Shown: piece after piece, positions 36,501 through 51,500 of the stretch
Layout: every line of letters starts with the position of its first letter
Position numbering within the stretch: the first letter of the stretch is position 1
Assembly (NCBI GenBank): GCA_963691655.1
Contig: OY829326.1
Location: forward strand, 108,721,388 to 108,785,387
Direction: 5' to 3'
Length of the DNA stretch: 64,000 nt
Source of the DNA: Toxonevra muliebris
Taxonomy: Eukaryota > Arthropoda > Insecta > Diptera > Pallopteridae
Translations under genes and position numbers: made by a program
The notes under the pieces: model-generated
The model's input: only the letters and a program-made list of their open reading frames with translations
The model's database searches: none
Told to the model about the DNA's origin: nothing

Positions 36501-39500
36501 TAGAAGTGAAAATAAGAATATCAAGAGAAAACTGCTTGAGATTTTATTGACCGGTACCGGCAAGGAAAAAAAGGTCTACGGAAACCAGTGTTTTTTATGG
36601 TAAAAAGTTTAAAGAAATAAAGAGATTTAATGTAACCTGACGTGGTGAAAACAGGGGCTGTGTTTTAATTTTAAACAATCCATATTCAATGTCATTGATT
36701 TAACCACACATTAAACACGCATGCTAATTAATATCTACTGTATTCTTTAAAATATGCTAATTTATAAACATGAATTTGGCGACAAGATTAAATCAATAGT
36801 ATTTAATTTGTTGCACATGCTGCACTTCTACAGCAAATAAAACAGGCATTTCTAAATAAAGTTACTTTCATCATTTTATTCGTTGACATCATTAAAAAAA
36901 ATTATGGTAAGTAATACCATAATAAGTAAATATCAAGGTTAAGATTTGCGAACCATTTAATATGAAAGAACTTAAAAAAAATTGTATGTTGCACTTAGCT
37001 GGAGGTCAATGGATCATTCTAAAAAATATCATATCAAAAAATTATGCTCACATTAAATTTGAAGGTCCCTAACCATTTTAACCATTTAGAAGTTTCTGTT
37101 AACCGATGGTTTATGTATGGTTGGTAGGTGTTCTTTAAGTTAATGCAGTTGTCAACACATAACATAAAACTGCTTTAAAGACATCTATTAGTTTCGTATG
37201 ATGTAAATTGATTGCTTAGTGGTGGTGGTAGTGCGTACAATTTATGGAACCAACTTAATTGATAAAAAAAAATTCCTCATTATTATTTTGACACAAAAAG
37301 CACAGAGCTTTTAAAATTACGGCATCTATGCCTATAATGTTCAAATATTGAATGCACTGTATCAAAAGAAGTTGGTTGCTTGGTTGGCAGTGAATAGACA
37401 AACTATTTACACTCTCTCATCAATTGATGGAAGTCAACATTAAGAGTGGTAATTAAAACGTAAACATATATTTTGACATATACGTCAATCAATTTAAATC
37501 CAATAACAGAAAAAAATAACAAAAAATAAAATAAAAACCAATACATGGAAAACAAGAAGCCATGCAATTTCAGCGAAAGAATTTGCACTGGCAATACAAC
37601 CGTTTCGTTTTCAATGTTAATAATAATAAAAAACAAAAAAAAAAAAAAACAATATAATTATTACATTTTAATTTTTGCCACTGCATAATTTGGAGGTTAC
37701 TTAATACTTATTTTCTTATTTGTTTATCGATAATTTTAACATAATTTTATTGCTTACAACAACAACTATATAAATACAAAAGCATTTGTTGCACCAATAA
37801 ATGGCCTTGGCCTTTAATAGTTTGCTTCTTATTTATACCTACATGCGAGTATAGAATACTTATTTAACTATAAATTTTTATAATGGATTGCATGTTGTCA
37901 TTGATTTTTAATTAGATTAGTTACTGGGAAATAAAATAAACCGTTAAAAGCATTAGGCAAGCAATTTACACGTTACGAAATTGAAACCGTTATAATTTAA
38001 AACTTGACCAGTTTGTTTTCTTGTCCTTGTTGCAATGACACAAATGCCTTTCGAATGGTGCTGTTCTTATTTGGGACAAGACCTTGGTGTGATACTTATA
38101 TGCGTGCTATACATATTTATGCATTAGTTATTTTCTTGAATAGCAACAACAATCTGTAGTTTTGTACGAAATCACACACCTACTGAAAGGACTGAATTAG
38201 AGCATTAATAATAATATAGAACGGAAAATAGAAAGAGTTTGTTCGAAATAGAATAATTTACATAATATTTTTGTGTAGGATTCATTAAAACCAACTGCTT
38301 TTTGATCGTTATACCCTGACCGCAATGAAAAGGGAATTTTTAACCTTTTGTTTTATTCGTAGTGAGAACTTATAAATACTATTCCTCCAATAAATACTAT
38401 TCCTCCCGAAATTTAATAAATACAGATTTTTAATGAGACGAGCTTTTATGTGAAATTTGCTATATTGTTTATTTCACGATAATTGTTTATTACCAATCGG
38501 CGATAAAAAAATATTAACTGTTAAATTTGGGTAATACACACATTAATATTAACACCACCGAATTTATATTATATTTTAACCCTTAAATGTGTATGCAGTT
38601 AAGTTTAACTGCACTACGGCAATTTAAAAATCTTCTAAACTATATTTTTTTAACATAAATTTTAAATGATGTCGAATCTGCGGCATGCGGTGAGCTAATT
38701 CCATCGACAAGTGCCCCAGCAATTGCTCGTGATACGGTAGAGTGAGACAACGATCGTTGCATGGATTTTCCGTCTCAGTTTAACGACGTCCAAGTTGAAA
38801 GCGAATCAGGTGTGATCGAAAAATGTATTTGGCTATGTACGAATTTGGTATTGAAACCAAGTGAAGTTGACCGAATTCCGCGCACATTCTTGCAACTGAT
38901 ATTCGACTCGATGGAGTCAATCATGATAATCCCTGATAAACGCCTTCTATGCCAAATGCCGAATTGCAAAAATCAGACTGTAGCGTGCACTTGTGTTGCA
39001 ACGCTAAATACAATTGTTTTCGTACCTTTCACAACAAATAAAACAAATTTTCTATTCATTTTCATCTTAAAATATTTGTTTTAATTACGAATACCGTTTT
39101 CTCATACAAAAGTTCGATTCACCCATTAGCGCCCGACCGGTTAAATTTAACTGCATCAGGTAAAACGCGATATCTCGAGACTCAGGTAGAATTTCAAAAT
39201 TCTAAACGGTTCTGCGGCTCAATTTTTAATTTTCATATCGATGTAATTTTTCAGCTCGATCGGAGAAGGTCTGCATTTAAGGGTTAATTACACTGATCTG
39301 CATGGGTTTTGCGAATTAGATGATTCCTAGTGTTTCCGAATTAATTTTTCATGCTGAACACGAATTTGGGGCCAAAAAGTCACGTAGAGCTGAACCCTGA
39401 TGTGCTACAAACTTTGCTAATATTAGAAATAAGGGGCCAAAAAGTCACGTAGAGCTGAACCCTGATGTGCTACAAACTTTGCTACTACTACTATTATGGC

Positions 39501-42500
39501 ACAACAGCCCATAGAAGGCCAAGGCCGAGCTTTTCGCATCCATTCATGTTGTGTGAGTTATATTTATACACGAATGGAAGGGACCTACAGTTTTATGCCG
39601 AATCCGAACGGCAAAGTGAAAAGCTTTTCATAGGCATTTTTTTACTCTTGGAGGTTTGCCATTGCCAGCCAAGAGGTGGTGCCATGTAGAAAAATTTTTA
39701 TTTTCTATTTTTGATTTTTTTGAGCGTGCCGAGATATGAACCCGAGCACCTCTGCGTAGCAATCCAACACACTAACCACTAGGTTACAGCGACCATATAC
39801 CACTAGGCTACAGCGACCACAAACTTTGCTAATATCAGAAATTAAAGGCTGAACCATGCACTTTTAAATGAGCTCTGTTTTTTTTTCAGTTTTTTCGACG
39901 ACATTTGTCATAGCAGAATTTGATTGTAAAAATTGAATTACTAGTTCAAATATAACTCGATTTCTGTTTTTATTAAACTAAACTATCTACAATCCTACGT
40001 ATTTTATTTCTTTTTTTAAATGACCACTATGTGGAAGATCCTAACTGGTTAATTTTATAATTCGTAACAAAAGTACCAAATGGTCATTTTAGGCGCTAGG
40101 GGTGGTTGTATCAAAAAACTGGCTACGCTATTCGCTAAAGCGACTTATTTTACATAGGATAGCTGAAATTCTTTTATTTGCAAGATAAATGTTTTTTTCC
40201 ATAAAAGATCGCAAACCCATTATAAAACATCCTTTTAAATCACGCTTTTCGGAGTAGCTCATCTAGCTATCACAAATTTAAATTTTTTTTACATTTTGCT
40301 TAGTTTTTATATTCTGCTGTCGGAGGGAAGATCTGAAATACTTTAGCTAAAAGTATGGATCAAATAAAGCATCTAGTGGGCATACATATATATAGGGGTG
40401 TAGGAAAATATGTACAGAGAACGGATTTTATCTTAATTACACCCACGGCCAAACATAAAGAGAAGTTGCAGTTGTCCGAAATGTTTTAAGGGTCGTTGGC
40501 TACAAATCTGCAGTCAGGTTTTAAAAATTCAAAATGGCGGATGAATATAATGCCTGTAATGCCTGTTTTCCACTATGTCAAATTCAGTCAAATTTGCCAA
40601 CATGTTGTCAAATTTTATATAGGAAATTCTCTCTTTCTCTCTTTTTGACAGGAAATATGACATAGTGAAAACCATGCATCAGATAAAATCAGTTGTGCGT
40701 ACATTTTTTCCTGCACTTCTTGACGTGCATAAGTCTAGACCTGTTCTAAGGGCACAAAAAAAAAAGGAAAAAAAGTTCACCCCGGTTTTTTTTTAAAACT
40801 TTTACTAACTTTTGTTCCAGAGTCCCCTTTGGAATATTTTTGGACCAAAATAGAAGCCAAAAATAAGTTCCTCTTGCAAACAAAACTCTGGTGCACAAAA
40901 TTTCAACAAAAACTACCGGTCCATAGATGGCGCGCCAGCATAAAGAAAAATTACGCTTTTCCTAGATTTTTGCTGCGGAGCTCTCTTTAGAATATATTTT
41001 AGCTGAACAATCAGTTTTCTGACCCATAGTAGTGTGGTGCTCAAAATTTCAACGCAATCGGTCTATAGAACTGAACCGAATCAGAATTTTATATTGTCCT
41101 TAATTTTTCTAACCTTTGCTGCGGAGCCCCCTATAGAATATTTTGTAAATAAAAATTTGCTAATTCGCTAAAAATGGATTTCTTGGCGCATAAGATTTCA
41201 GTAAAATTGGTATATAAGATTTCAGTAAAATTGGTATATAAGATTTCAGTAAAATTGGTATATAAGATTTCAGTAAAATTGGTAGCTCCAATACAAGGAC
41301 TTTCGACTTTCTCTGATGTGGTATGAAGCAAGTTGTAATAAAATTCAAAGAAAAGTACTACAACAGTAACACATGTAAATGCATAGTTATTCCCACTTGA
41401 TTTTGTTGAAAATTTATGTGGTAGGGTTTTTCGAGCCGAGGAACTAATTTTGGCACCTATTTTTATTTAAAAAATATTCAGAGCTCCCTGGGCAAAGGTT
41501 AGAAAAATGGGAGAAAATTTAAATTTTATCATGTGTGTTTAAATTTTTCACACCAGGGTTTTTTGGGCCAGAAAACTAATTTGTGAACTATATTTTGATC
41601 TAGAATATATTTCAACGTGGGTCCGCAGCAAAATTCAGGGGATAAGTGGAATTCTTCTTGAACTGGAGCGTCATCTATGACCCTCTCGATTTTTTTGAAA
41701 TTTTGTGTACCAGAGATTTTTATCCAAGGCACCTATTTACTCAAAAAACGCTATCTTGATGGGGGTTACAAAATCGATCCACTCTGGTCGACATTATGTA
41801 ATCGAAGTACTTGAGAATGTTTGAATCGGAATCGTTGTTCCAGTTTCGCATAATTTACTTCGAGTCGTTCTTTTTTTTGAAAGGCTGTACTCGTAGAAAA
41901 TCTACTTCCTTAGTATTTTCTTTTTAATTTTGGTAAGTATGTTATTATCGTGAAAAATAAATTAAAAGTTTAGATATTTTCTTCATATTCTTATAGTCTG
42001 ATCCGCCTGTCTCTGTAGAGTTTGCTGCTATTTTGACAGATAAACATTTATTAGCCTTGTTAAATTTTACTCAATATAATTTACTTTTTTTATGATAGTT
42101 TTTAGGAGACTATTAAATCTAGAGGTTAATTTTCAAAGTCATGACTTAAGTTCATGATAATTTCGTTATTTGAAGTTATATATAAACAGGCTTAATGATC
42201 AAATGTAGTCAACAGATGTAGACAACAAATATATATAGAGACGGGCAAATCAGACGGCCGTTTAGGAATCCGCCACAATTCCTCATCAGTGATCTTAGTG
42301 ATAGTTCTTAATCTTTCAATATCCTATATAAGCTACTAATATTTGAAATCATAACCCAGAATTACGGATTTCATTCCAAATATCTTCACTGAATAGAGAT
42401 ATGAAAGAAACTACCACTACCGATCTATATATTTATCTTGTTGTTTTTGACTACATGTTGTGATGACTGCATTTGTTCATTAACCTGTTTATATATAACT

Positions 42501-45500
42501 TCAAATAACGAAATTAACATGAACTTAAGTCATAACTTTGAAAATTAACCTCTAGATTTAATTTTCATAGAACATTTCTCACAAACACACACACTCTCTC
42601 ATGTACTAGACTTTCAAATAACGAACTGTTATGCAGACTAGCTACAATGGGGAAAAACAACAACATAAGTATATATAGAACGGTGACGACCTCGATAGCC
42701 TAGTGGATAGTGCACTAGACTTTTATCTGGGAGGTTCGATTCCCGTCTTCGAGTGGTGGTTAATTTTCATTACTTTCTTATATTCACTATCAATATGAAG
42801 TGTATGAGAATTATAAGATAGTGTACAAGTACACACATTGGTTGGTAATGGCAAAACCACCAAGCCGATAAAAAAAATTGCCACACCGCCGTTCGGAATC
42901 GGCGTTAAACTGTAGGTCCAACTATGTGGTATCACAATGGGCCGTTCAGGCCTAAGTGCGTCTTTCGACAGCCACTCCAACCTAACCAACCTAACCTATA
43001 TAGAACGGTTGTGGTAGTTTCTTTCAATATCTCTATTAAGTGAAGTAATTCTGGGTTATGATTTCAAATATTAGTAGCTTATATAGGACATTGAAAGACT
43101 AAGAACTATCACTAAGATCACTGATGAGGAATAGCGGCGGATTCCAAAACGGCCGTCTGATTCACCCGTCTCTATATAGTACATTGTTGTTGTGATGACT
43201 ACATTTGTTCATTAAGTCTGTTTATATATAACTTCAAATAATTTATTTTTATTTAAAATAACTCTTCATTATTAAGTAATATTTTTTTTTGTTCATTACC
43301 AAATTTTTAATAAGTACTTTAACTATTTATTCATATACCGTTCAAACATAACTGATGAAAGTTAGTTTAGTTTCTTTGAAGTTCGTCGACGAATTGAAGA
43401 CATGACGAAATAAAATAAATATTTGATTCAATTTTCAGTCAGGCAATTAGTCGGTCAATCACAATTAGCATAGAGAACACGTAAACAAAATATACATACT
43501 ACATGAATATTGTGCATCGGTATAAAAACATACAAAAAAATACAATTAATCAGAAGTAGACGACATTTTATATTTATGTACAGACGTGATCAGATTATTA
43601 GACTAAAAGTAATAACTTTCCTAAAATTGGCTACAAAAAAAAAAAACTGCTGCAATTAACCTAATGTTGTACATTAGCTGCTATTATTACGTGTTGCACT
43701 GTATGCTTTGTTACGGCAATTATGTACCTTTCATGATTATTAAGTGTTAAAAGGCATTTGCAAATTTAATTATATGCTCATTATATAGAATTAGCATTAA
43801 TTATGTTGATATCATGCCAGCCAAATAATAAAAACTATCAATAAAAATTTATAAACTGTGTTTTTAATGAAATTAATCAAAAACAAAAAGCGATAAATCA
43901 CATTCTATTGATATATTTATGTATATTTAACACTAAAGAATTATGTATGTTTAATTGTGAGTTATGTTACAGTTTTTCAATTGAAAAATTGTTCAGAATA
44001 ATAATAGTAAAATACTACATTAACAATTAACTAATATTACATTAACAGCAGCTAAACAATTTGAAATTCAAAGCTCAAGTTTAGCTTAAATTATGGAAGG
44101 CGATTTATTATGGGGAGCAAAATTACATTTCCAGCCAGAGATATCAGAGGCCCATTGTCAATTCATGATTATAAAAGAGAATAACAAAAGATTTCTATTC
44201 ATATCAAACAAGTAAATTCGAGTTAATTTTGATTACAAGATTCCCAAAAAAGTTGCAAGATTAGAGTTGAATGTCCTTTCTATAGATTTTATGACACATA
44301 CATATATTTATCGAAAAAAATTCATAACTTACCTTATGAAATTCCACTTGAGCACCATCGGCAACGCCCTCTAATTCACGTATATACTGTGGAAATGATG
44401 TTTTAACACTCTCTAGTGTTTCATTATAAACATTTTCTACAAAAGAATTTAAACAACATTCAAACATTTTTAAAACAAGTTTATATTGAAATATTGGAAA
44501 TTTTAAACTTACTTCCTTTTTCAGTATTAAACAATGGCAAATAGGTGTCATTGAGTGGACCACATATTTGCAAGAAGTTTTTAATTATTGCTGCAAAAGT
44601 ACGTCCCTGGAATATGGAAATATATATGAAGAATTTTGTATATAACTGTCTATGCCTTATTATAAGAAAATATACATACTTATTTAACTATAAAGTAAAC
44701 AAAAGCCAATATAAAAGTATGTATAAACAAATTTACATACCTTTTTTTGAAGTATAAAACCGTGAAATAATTAAAGACCACCAACAGTTAACATGTAAGT
44801 TAAATATTCGTTCGCCCTACATTAAATTGGCCGAGTATATTTACTTGATTGCAAGAGTTGTGCAAAAATAAAGTTTCTTTTATTTAAAGTTATTTTTAAC
44901 TACAAATTATTTCAAAAGGAAATTGAATTAATATTATATTCAAGGAAAAGGCAAATTCAAATAAGTTCCTCTTATAACTTGGCATTCTATGGTTTGGACT
45001 TCTAAGTGGGTATGACCTAAGGATCATATTCTATCTAAGAATTAAAAGACAAATATAAGCTTGTGTATATTTTTCACCAATTAATACTATATGTAGAAGT
45101 TTAGAAAGTTGATTTGAGGGAAAGACAAATATAAGCTTGTGTATATTTTTCACCAATAAATACTATATGTAGAAGTTTAGAAAGTTGATTTGAGGGGTTT
45201 CTTAAAAGATTTCCATACTTTTTATACTTTTTGATTTCACGGCTTGATAAGCACTTAATAATTGACATTTTATTGAACATGCTCATTTAGCTCTTTAGTT
45301 GAAAAATGAGTATTAAGTTTAAAATACATATTCAATAAATGCGAGTATCTAACTTTAGTTACTTAACTATTTTTATGGGGGCGTATGTTAATAGTCACGA
45401 CATTGGGTACATTGCATAGTTTGGTAGTAGCAAGATAGATAAAGTCTCCATGATGGACAATAATGTTTAATTTATTTTATTATCTCAAGATTTATTTTCC

Positions 45501-48500
45501 TGTTGCCATTCAATCACGAATTTTGTTCTTTTTTGTTTCTTTGTTATATTGTTGTGTATTATTTAAATGTTGTATATTATTTAAATGCATAATTAATATT
45601 TGCAAAAAAAGAAAAAGAAAAATGAATTTAACATAATAAATTAATTTGTTGATTACAAATTACATTATCCAATCTTTTTGTTCTTTTGTTTTTGTTGATT
45701 ATATTAACTTTCATATATTATTGTCAATTGGATATAGGCGGCATGTAAATATTATGCGAAATTTGAAAAATGTTCAATTTTTAATTGTCTACATTCACAA
45801 AAGTTTGATTTGACATGGGTGATCAGTTATGGGTTCATGACTGGTATGTTTTTCTGTATTCAGTTTCTTTTCGCGTTGCAACAAAGAAAGAATTGTTTAT
45901 TTAATAAGTATAATAACAATATTTTATCTTTAATTGAAATTATTAATTTTGTTGCAACGTTGAGTTCCTTGCATTTGATTCTATTGTCTTTGAAATTTGT
46001 AAAAAAGTTAAGGTAAAATGAATCCAAACGGTTGAGTTTATTAACACCAAACGAGATAAGTTGCAATTAAAATTAAAAAAGATAATTTTAAATATTGTTT
46101 TCTTATACAATATACAATTTTCAAAGGCATTGTTTTGATTATATAATAATTAGTTATCTAATGACTGCAATAGGCTCTTAAAAGAAATGAATAATTTGTA
46201 AATTAGTAAACGATTTTTAACAATTCATGAGTGAATTTGAAATTAAGTTTGTCTTTTGTTAAAAGGGATTTTCATTTAAGCGGATATTCATTCGATCCAT
46301 AAATGACCTTAAGGTGAAATATTCATCTGCCGGCAAAACCGAACCTAAGAACATTAAAAAGAATATAGCAAAAAAGCAACAGAACTTTTGTAGCAACATG
46401 TAACAACAAAGAAAGAGAAAAACCTAAATGTTCAAGTTATAACAAAAAACAAAAACAAAAAAAATGTCGCTCCGAGGTAAAACTTGAAATTTGAAAATTT
46501 TAAAATTATTTTGAATCGTGCTCTTTTTTATTTTTTTTTTTATTTAAATGATTATTTATTTATCCAATAAACGGGATACAATTTATATGGATGCTTAGTT
46601 AACTTATCTAAGTACAAAATTAAATAGGTAAACTTTTGTTCATGGGTAAAATATTAAAAAAGGTAAAAAAACAATGAAAAATCATAACACTTAAACAAAA
46701 TTGATACGGTGCATGTGACAAAAGTTAAAAGAATTAATTAATTAAATATTGTCTATTGTCCGGTGTTATACACTAGTCCGTTTTTATGATTGTATTTAGT
46801 GTGAAAAAATTTAAATTTTGTCATTTAAGACAAGTTGTCCCGATTCATATCTAATCTTTGTGTATTTACCATTTATCAGATTTTGGCAATGTATGATATC
46901 CCTAATTTGAATAAGTTCGGAGTTTATGCATTTGTTGAAAAAATTATAGTGTCTGTACGCCACGAAGCGATTCATGCTCGCACACTTGGCTGCGGAATAT
47001 ATTTCAGAGATTTTACCATATTTATATGAACCAATGCCTCTTTTAGTATTTGTGGTGGAACGGAAACAACCACATTCCATCTGATGTGAACTAACAAAGG
47101 GTTGTAAACACCAAACAGACAAATGTTTGTTTTTAGATCCACTCCGGTAAAACTCTTTGGAATTGGAACGTTGGAACGTTTTCCCACTAAATTACTAAAA
47201 TTGAAGATTCCAAAAGCTTTGGGCACGCATTAATGTTTGAAACCCCAAATTTTTTAATTGAAACTTTTTATGATGCGTTCGATTTCGTCAAATCACTTAT
47301 ACCAAGATTACGCTTTGCGCATGTTCCACCAAAAACTTATATTTTTTGATGGCTTAGACGCTGACGTTTTCAATGAAAAAACTCTTTGTTCGAAAATTGA
47401 TTGTATGTTTGTTTGTATGTTTGTCGGAAAAAGTGAAAAAACATCGTTCAAACTTTAAAAAGAGTTTTTTATGTAAAAGTGAAAATGCTTTGTGTGGTTT
47501 TTAATTGTAAAAACTAAATTGTGTGCGTCAGTGGGACGCCCTACAAAACTTTACTTTTTCAGAACTGGCTTGATATTGATGAATGAGTAGAAATTCAAAA
47601 TTTCAATACAATACATAATACAATATAGAAGAACCAATGTTACGCGCTCGGGGGGAGTGGGGATTTACATCACGTTGTTACTCCGCAAACTAGCGCTTAT
47701 TTCAAGGGCGCCGAAACAGTTTCTGCTCATGCCTATGCTGTTGCGGATGATTGAGTCGCGGAATGTCTTTTGCCTAACGGGAAGATCTTAATCTCAGTTT
47801 ACATGTCAGTGAACCAGTATGTCTCAGATATAATTGATTTCATCCATACGAGACTCATAGTATATACAGAAACGGTTTCTAAACTTATGAGGAAAAACTA
47901 TTATGAAATGCTCATGATAATTTCCGGAAATTTCAATGTTAACTTTGATTGAATTTCTAAAAAATTATTTTGATTTGGATTTAAACTCCGGTAGGAACAT
48001 ATGGACAACCGATCCGTACTTTATTTTTGATAGAGGACGCTGCCCAAAATTTATGTGTATACGCTACTTTTGATAGATGCCCATCATTTCCGTTATCTAA
48101 TTTCCGTTTTGACGTTCATCTTTTACCTCCGGCGTAAATACAAAAACGATTCTAAAGAAGTAAACTTAAATAATAAAAAAAAGAAAGAATGGAGTTACTT
48201 TAACAAAATTGAGACCAAATTTAAAATTAAAATCGGATAGAAATTTAGGCAAAAATTTCTACCAAATTTCAAACTAAAATTCAAATACTTTTTCAGATCG
48301 AGGTTCAAACCAAGAAAAGAACCAAATTCAGATCAAAATCAGACCAAATTCAGATCAAAATCTTGATTATGAGTTTTCTAATGGATTTATATTGCTAAAT
48401 GATCAATTTTGAGAAAACAATTTGAGGGAAATTTTAATTTCCTTTGAGCAAAAATTTTGATGACACAATTTGATACATTTCTATTTTTTGAGTCATTTTT

Positions 48501-51500
48501 GGCCGAAACAAAAACCCGAAAAAATTAAATTGAGGTAACAGTTGATTTGGATAGTACTTTAAACGAATTTTTAAAATATGTATTCATATCACTCTCAGCA
48601 TCGATATCACCATTAATATCGTCCTGGGGGTGAGTTTACGATCTCACAACTCCATAACCAAGCACTTCATTTTTATAAAAAATTAAATACGTTCTTTAAG
48701 CCTGTTATATATTGTAAATATGTATATCTTAATTTGACCAAAAAACCAATACATTTTAAATTTCAACGAGATTCGTTCGCACGGGTACCGGGCAACAACC
48801 GGTTAAAAAAAAAACAATGTTCAGACCACGAATCGGAATTGGAGATCAAATTCAAGTAAAAACTCAGATTAAAAGCCAAAATTTCATACCGAATCAAAAC
48901 CAAAATCAGTTTTAAAATTCATTCCAAAATTCAAAAAAAAAAATTTTGACCACAACTCAGACCAATAGCTATACAAATCTTTAGGCCAAAAGGACACAAA
49001 ATACCGAACGAAAGTAACCCAAAATTCAGACCAAAAATTAGTGGGAATATCTGATAAATATTTACATCAAAAACTTTTAACTTAAATTAAACAAAAACTA
49101 GACCAAAATTCCAGACGAATTCAGACAAAATTTTAAAACAAAATTCAGACCGAAATTTCGATCAAAATAGTATCAAAATCAAGCAATTCAGACGAAAATA
49201 TTAACCACAACTCAAACTACGAGTTAGATTAAAACTGAGGCTAAAAAGATGCCAAATACAAATTAAAAGCAAACTAAAGTTAAAGCAGAAATCAGATCAA
49301 ACGGTGGTCTGCAAACGCTGGAAAGCAAATCAAAATTTTGACCATACATGGATTAAAACTCAAACCAAATTCAGATTAAAATTGAAACTAAAATAAAACA
49401 AAATTCTGACTTACAATCAAACCAGAATTCAGATCAAAAATGGCGAAAACGGAAAAGTTAAACCAATATCAGACTAAAATTCAATACAAAATTCAATTTT
49501 CAATTTCAATTTTCAATTTCAATTTTTTTGGAAAAGTCTAAATATTTTTGATTTCTCAAAAATTACTGCTTACTATAAGATTGTCGGGTTCTGGGGGGAG
49601 GGGGCTTCAGCCCCTATAGCTCCATCTGGATACGCTATTGCTCAGATGTAAACATCGATAAATGCACGGTTATATCCCAAAACGGCAGAAAACGCGAATT
49701 CATTAGCGCAAAATACAATACAATAGAATTTTAATTAAGGCTTTAATTTTAATTGAATCCCATTTATTTCACTCTATTTATTTTGATTGATTTTAATGAT
49801 GTTCTTAAGAATGAAATGAAAAAGGAATTATAACAATGTTTAAAATTGTTTTTAGAGCTCGTTTTCGCAGCGCTTTTGAACAGTTGCTAAACAGTCGTGA
49901 AAATATAATTCGGCAGATTTCATCCGACTTATATTAAATTTTAACTATAATTTCTTAGGTAAATTTTCTTAAGAAGTACGGAAAATTTTTACGATTGATT
50001 TTAAATATTTTTTGTGGAAAAACTTTTTTTTTCATATTTCTTAATAATCATGTGTAGGAATTTTTTTTTGCTTGCTGGAATGTAAGATACTGATCTAAAA
50101 AAGTTATGTTTTCACATGTGAAGCCAAGCCTAAAGAATGTGGCATTTACTGTAGCTACGACTGAGCCGCCATTTTATGATATTCGATTCTTTAATTTATT
50201 AAATACATGTAGAATTAACTTTGAGGTTTACTCATTTTGATTGCTTTTTTTTTTAGTATTCTCAAAAAAAAAAAAAAAAAAAAAAGTATATATATATGTG
50301 TGTAATTGAGAAAAACTTTATAGTTTATATAAATAGCTGATATAAATTTGGCGAATGTTAAGTTTATGAAGTGAATAAAATTAAAAAGCAAATTATATTT
50401 TTGTCAAAGCTATTTATATTACCATATATTATTATAATTGTTTGCTGATTCAAGACTTAACAAATCTGTGTGCTTAAATTGATGTATCGTTTCATAATAA
50501 TCATATATTTAACAACAAGCTTGACAATATATTTTACAATTTAATACTACAAAAATGTGCTCTATAGTATGTATGTATGTAAGCAATGACATCAATATAT
50601 TTTATTTTAATTAATGACTGATGTAAAATTTATTCAACACGTGCTTGCGAATACATGATTTACAAAATGTTGAAATTGTTATTACTTTATTATTGGTTTA
50701 TTTCATTAAATCAAAAAAGAATTATAATAACAAATATTTGTAAAAACTATTAAACATTAATAGGAATGAAGAGTCTTTTGCAATAATGAATATATTTAAT
50801 ATCCATATGTTCTTACATGAGTTCATGACGGCCAGCAAAAAATATTTATTAACTAATAAATAGCAGTACTTAAGTAATAATACGTTTATCAATTGTTTGA
50901 GTACTGATCAATATTTCATTGAACTAATAAGAGATGATTTCTTAATTGTTTAAGAAATATCTATGATCAATTAGTTATGGTTTCTGAGGCTGTAATTCAT
51001 TAACCTCTTTTTTTTATATATATTTACTTATTTGTTTTAATCTCAATATTTTTATATATTTATACTTTCTGGAATTAATTTGTAACTACATTCAACAATT
51101 TCAATATAGTTACATGCCAAATCTGATGATTTTTTATTCATTTTGAATTTTTTAACATTTAGCTAAAAATAATTTTGGTTTTAAAATTAATACATTTCCA
51201 ATTTTTATTCAAAATTTTGTATTTTTTTTTTTTTTCAAATGTAAATGTATAGGAAATTTTTAGTCTAATTAAATGCTAAATTGATTTGTAACCTTTCTAC
51301 CTGATAGTTACTTCTAAAAATGGTTTAGCGTAAAAACTTTATGTATAATTTAATATAGAGCAATGACTTGTAAATTGTAAGTCACAAACTATTTTATAAA
51401 ATAAATAAATATGGATATAGAAAATGATGATAATAACAAATTATGAATAATTGATTTTATGAATTTTATGAATGTTTTCGCAAATACTATTTAGAATTTT

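Noticed and set aside
41131..41348. Repeat protein suggested by a repeating octapeptide frame
   Set aside because: The periodic peptide is just the translation of the 24-bp tandem repeat, open in several frames.
44261..44563. Separate small gene of 100 codons
   Set aside because: It is tan exon 3 read through its flanking intron sequence; splice sites at 44436 and 44333 join it in frame with its neighbours.
48240..49530. CRISPR-like or satellite array
   Set aside because: Repeat units vary in length and sequence with no constant spacers, and the setting is a eukaryotic intron.
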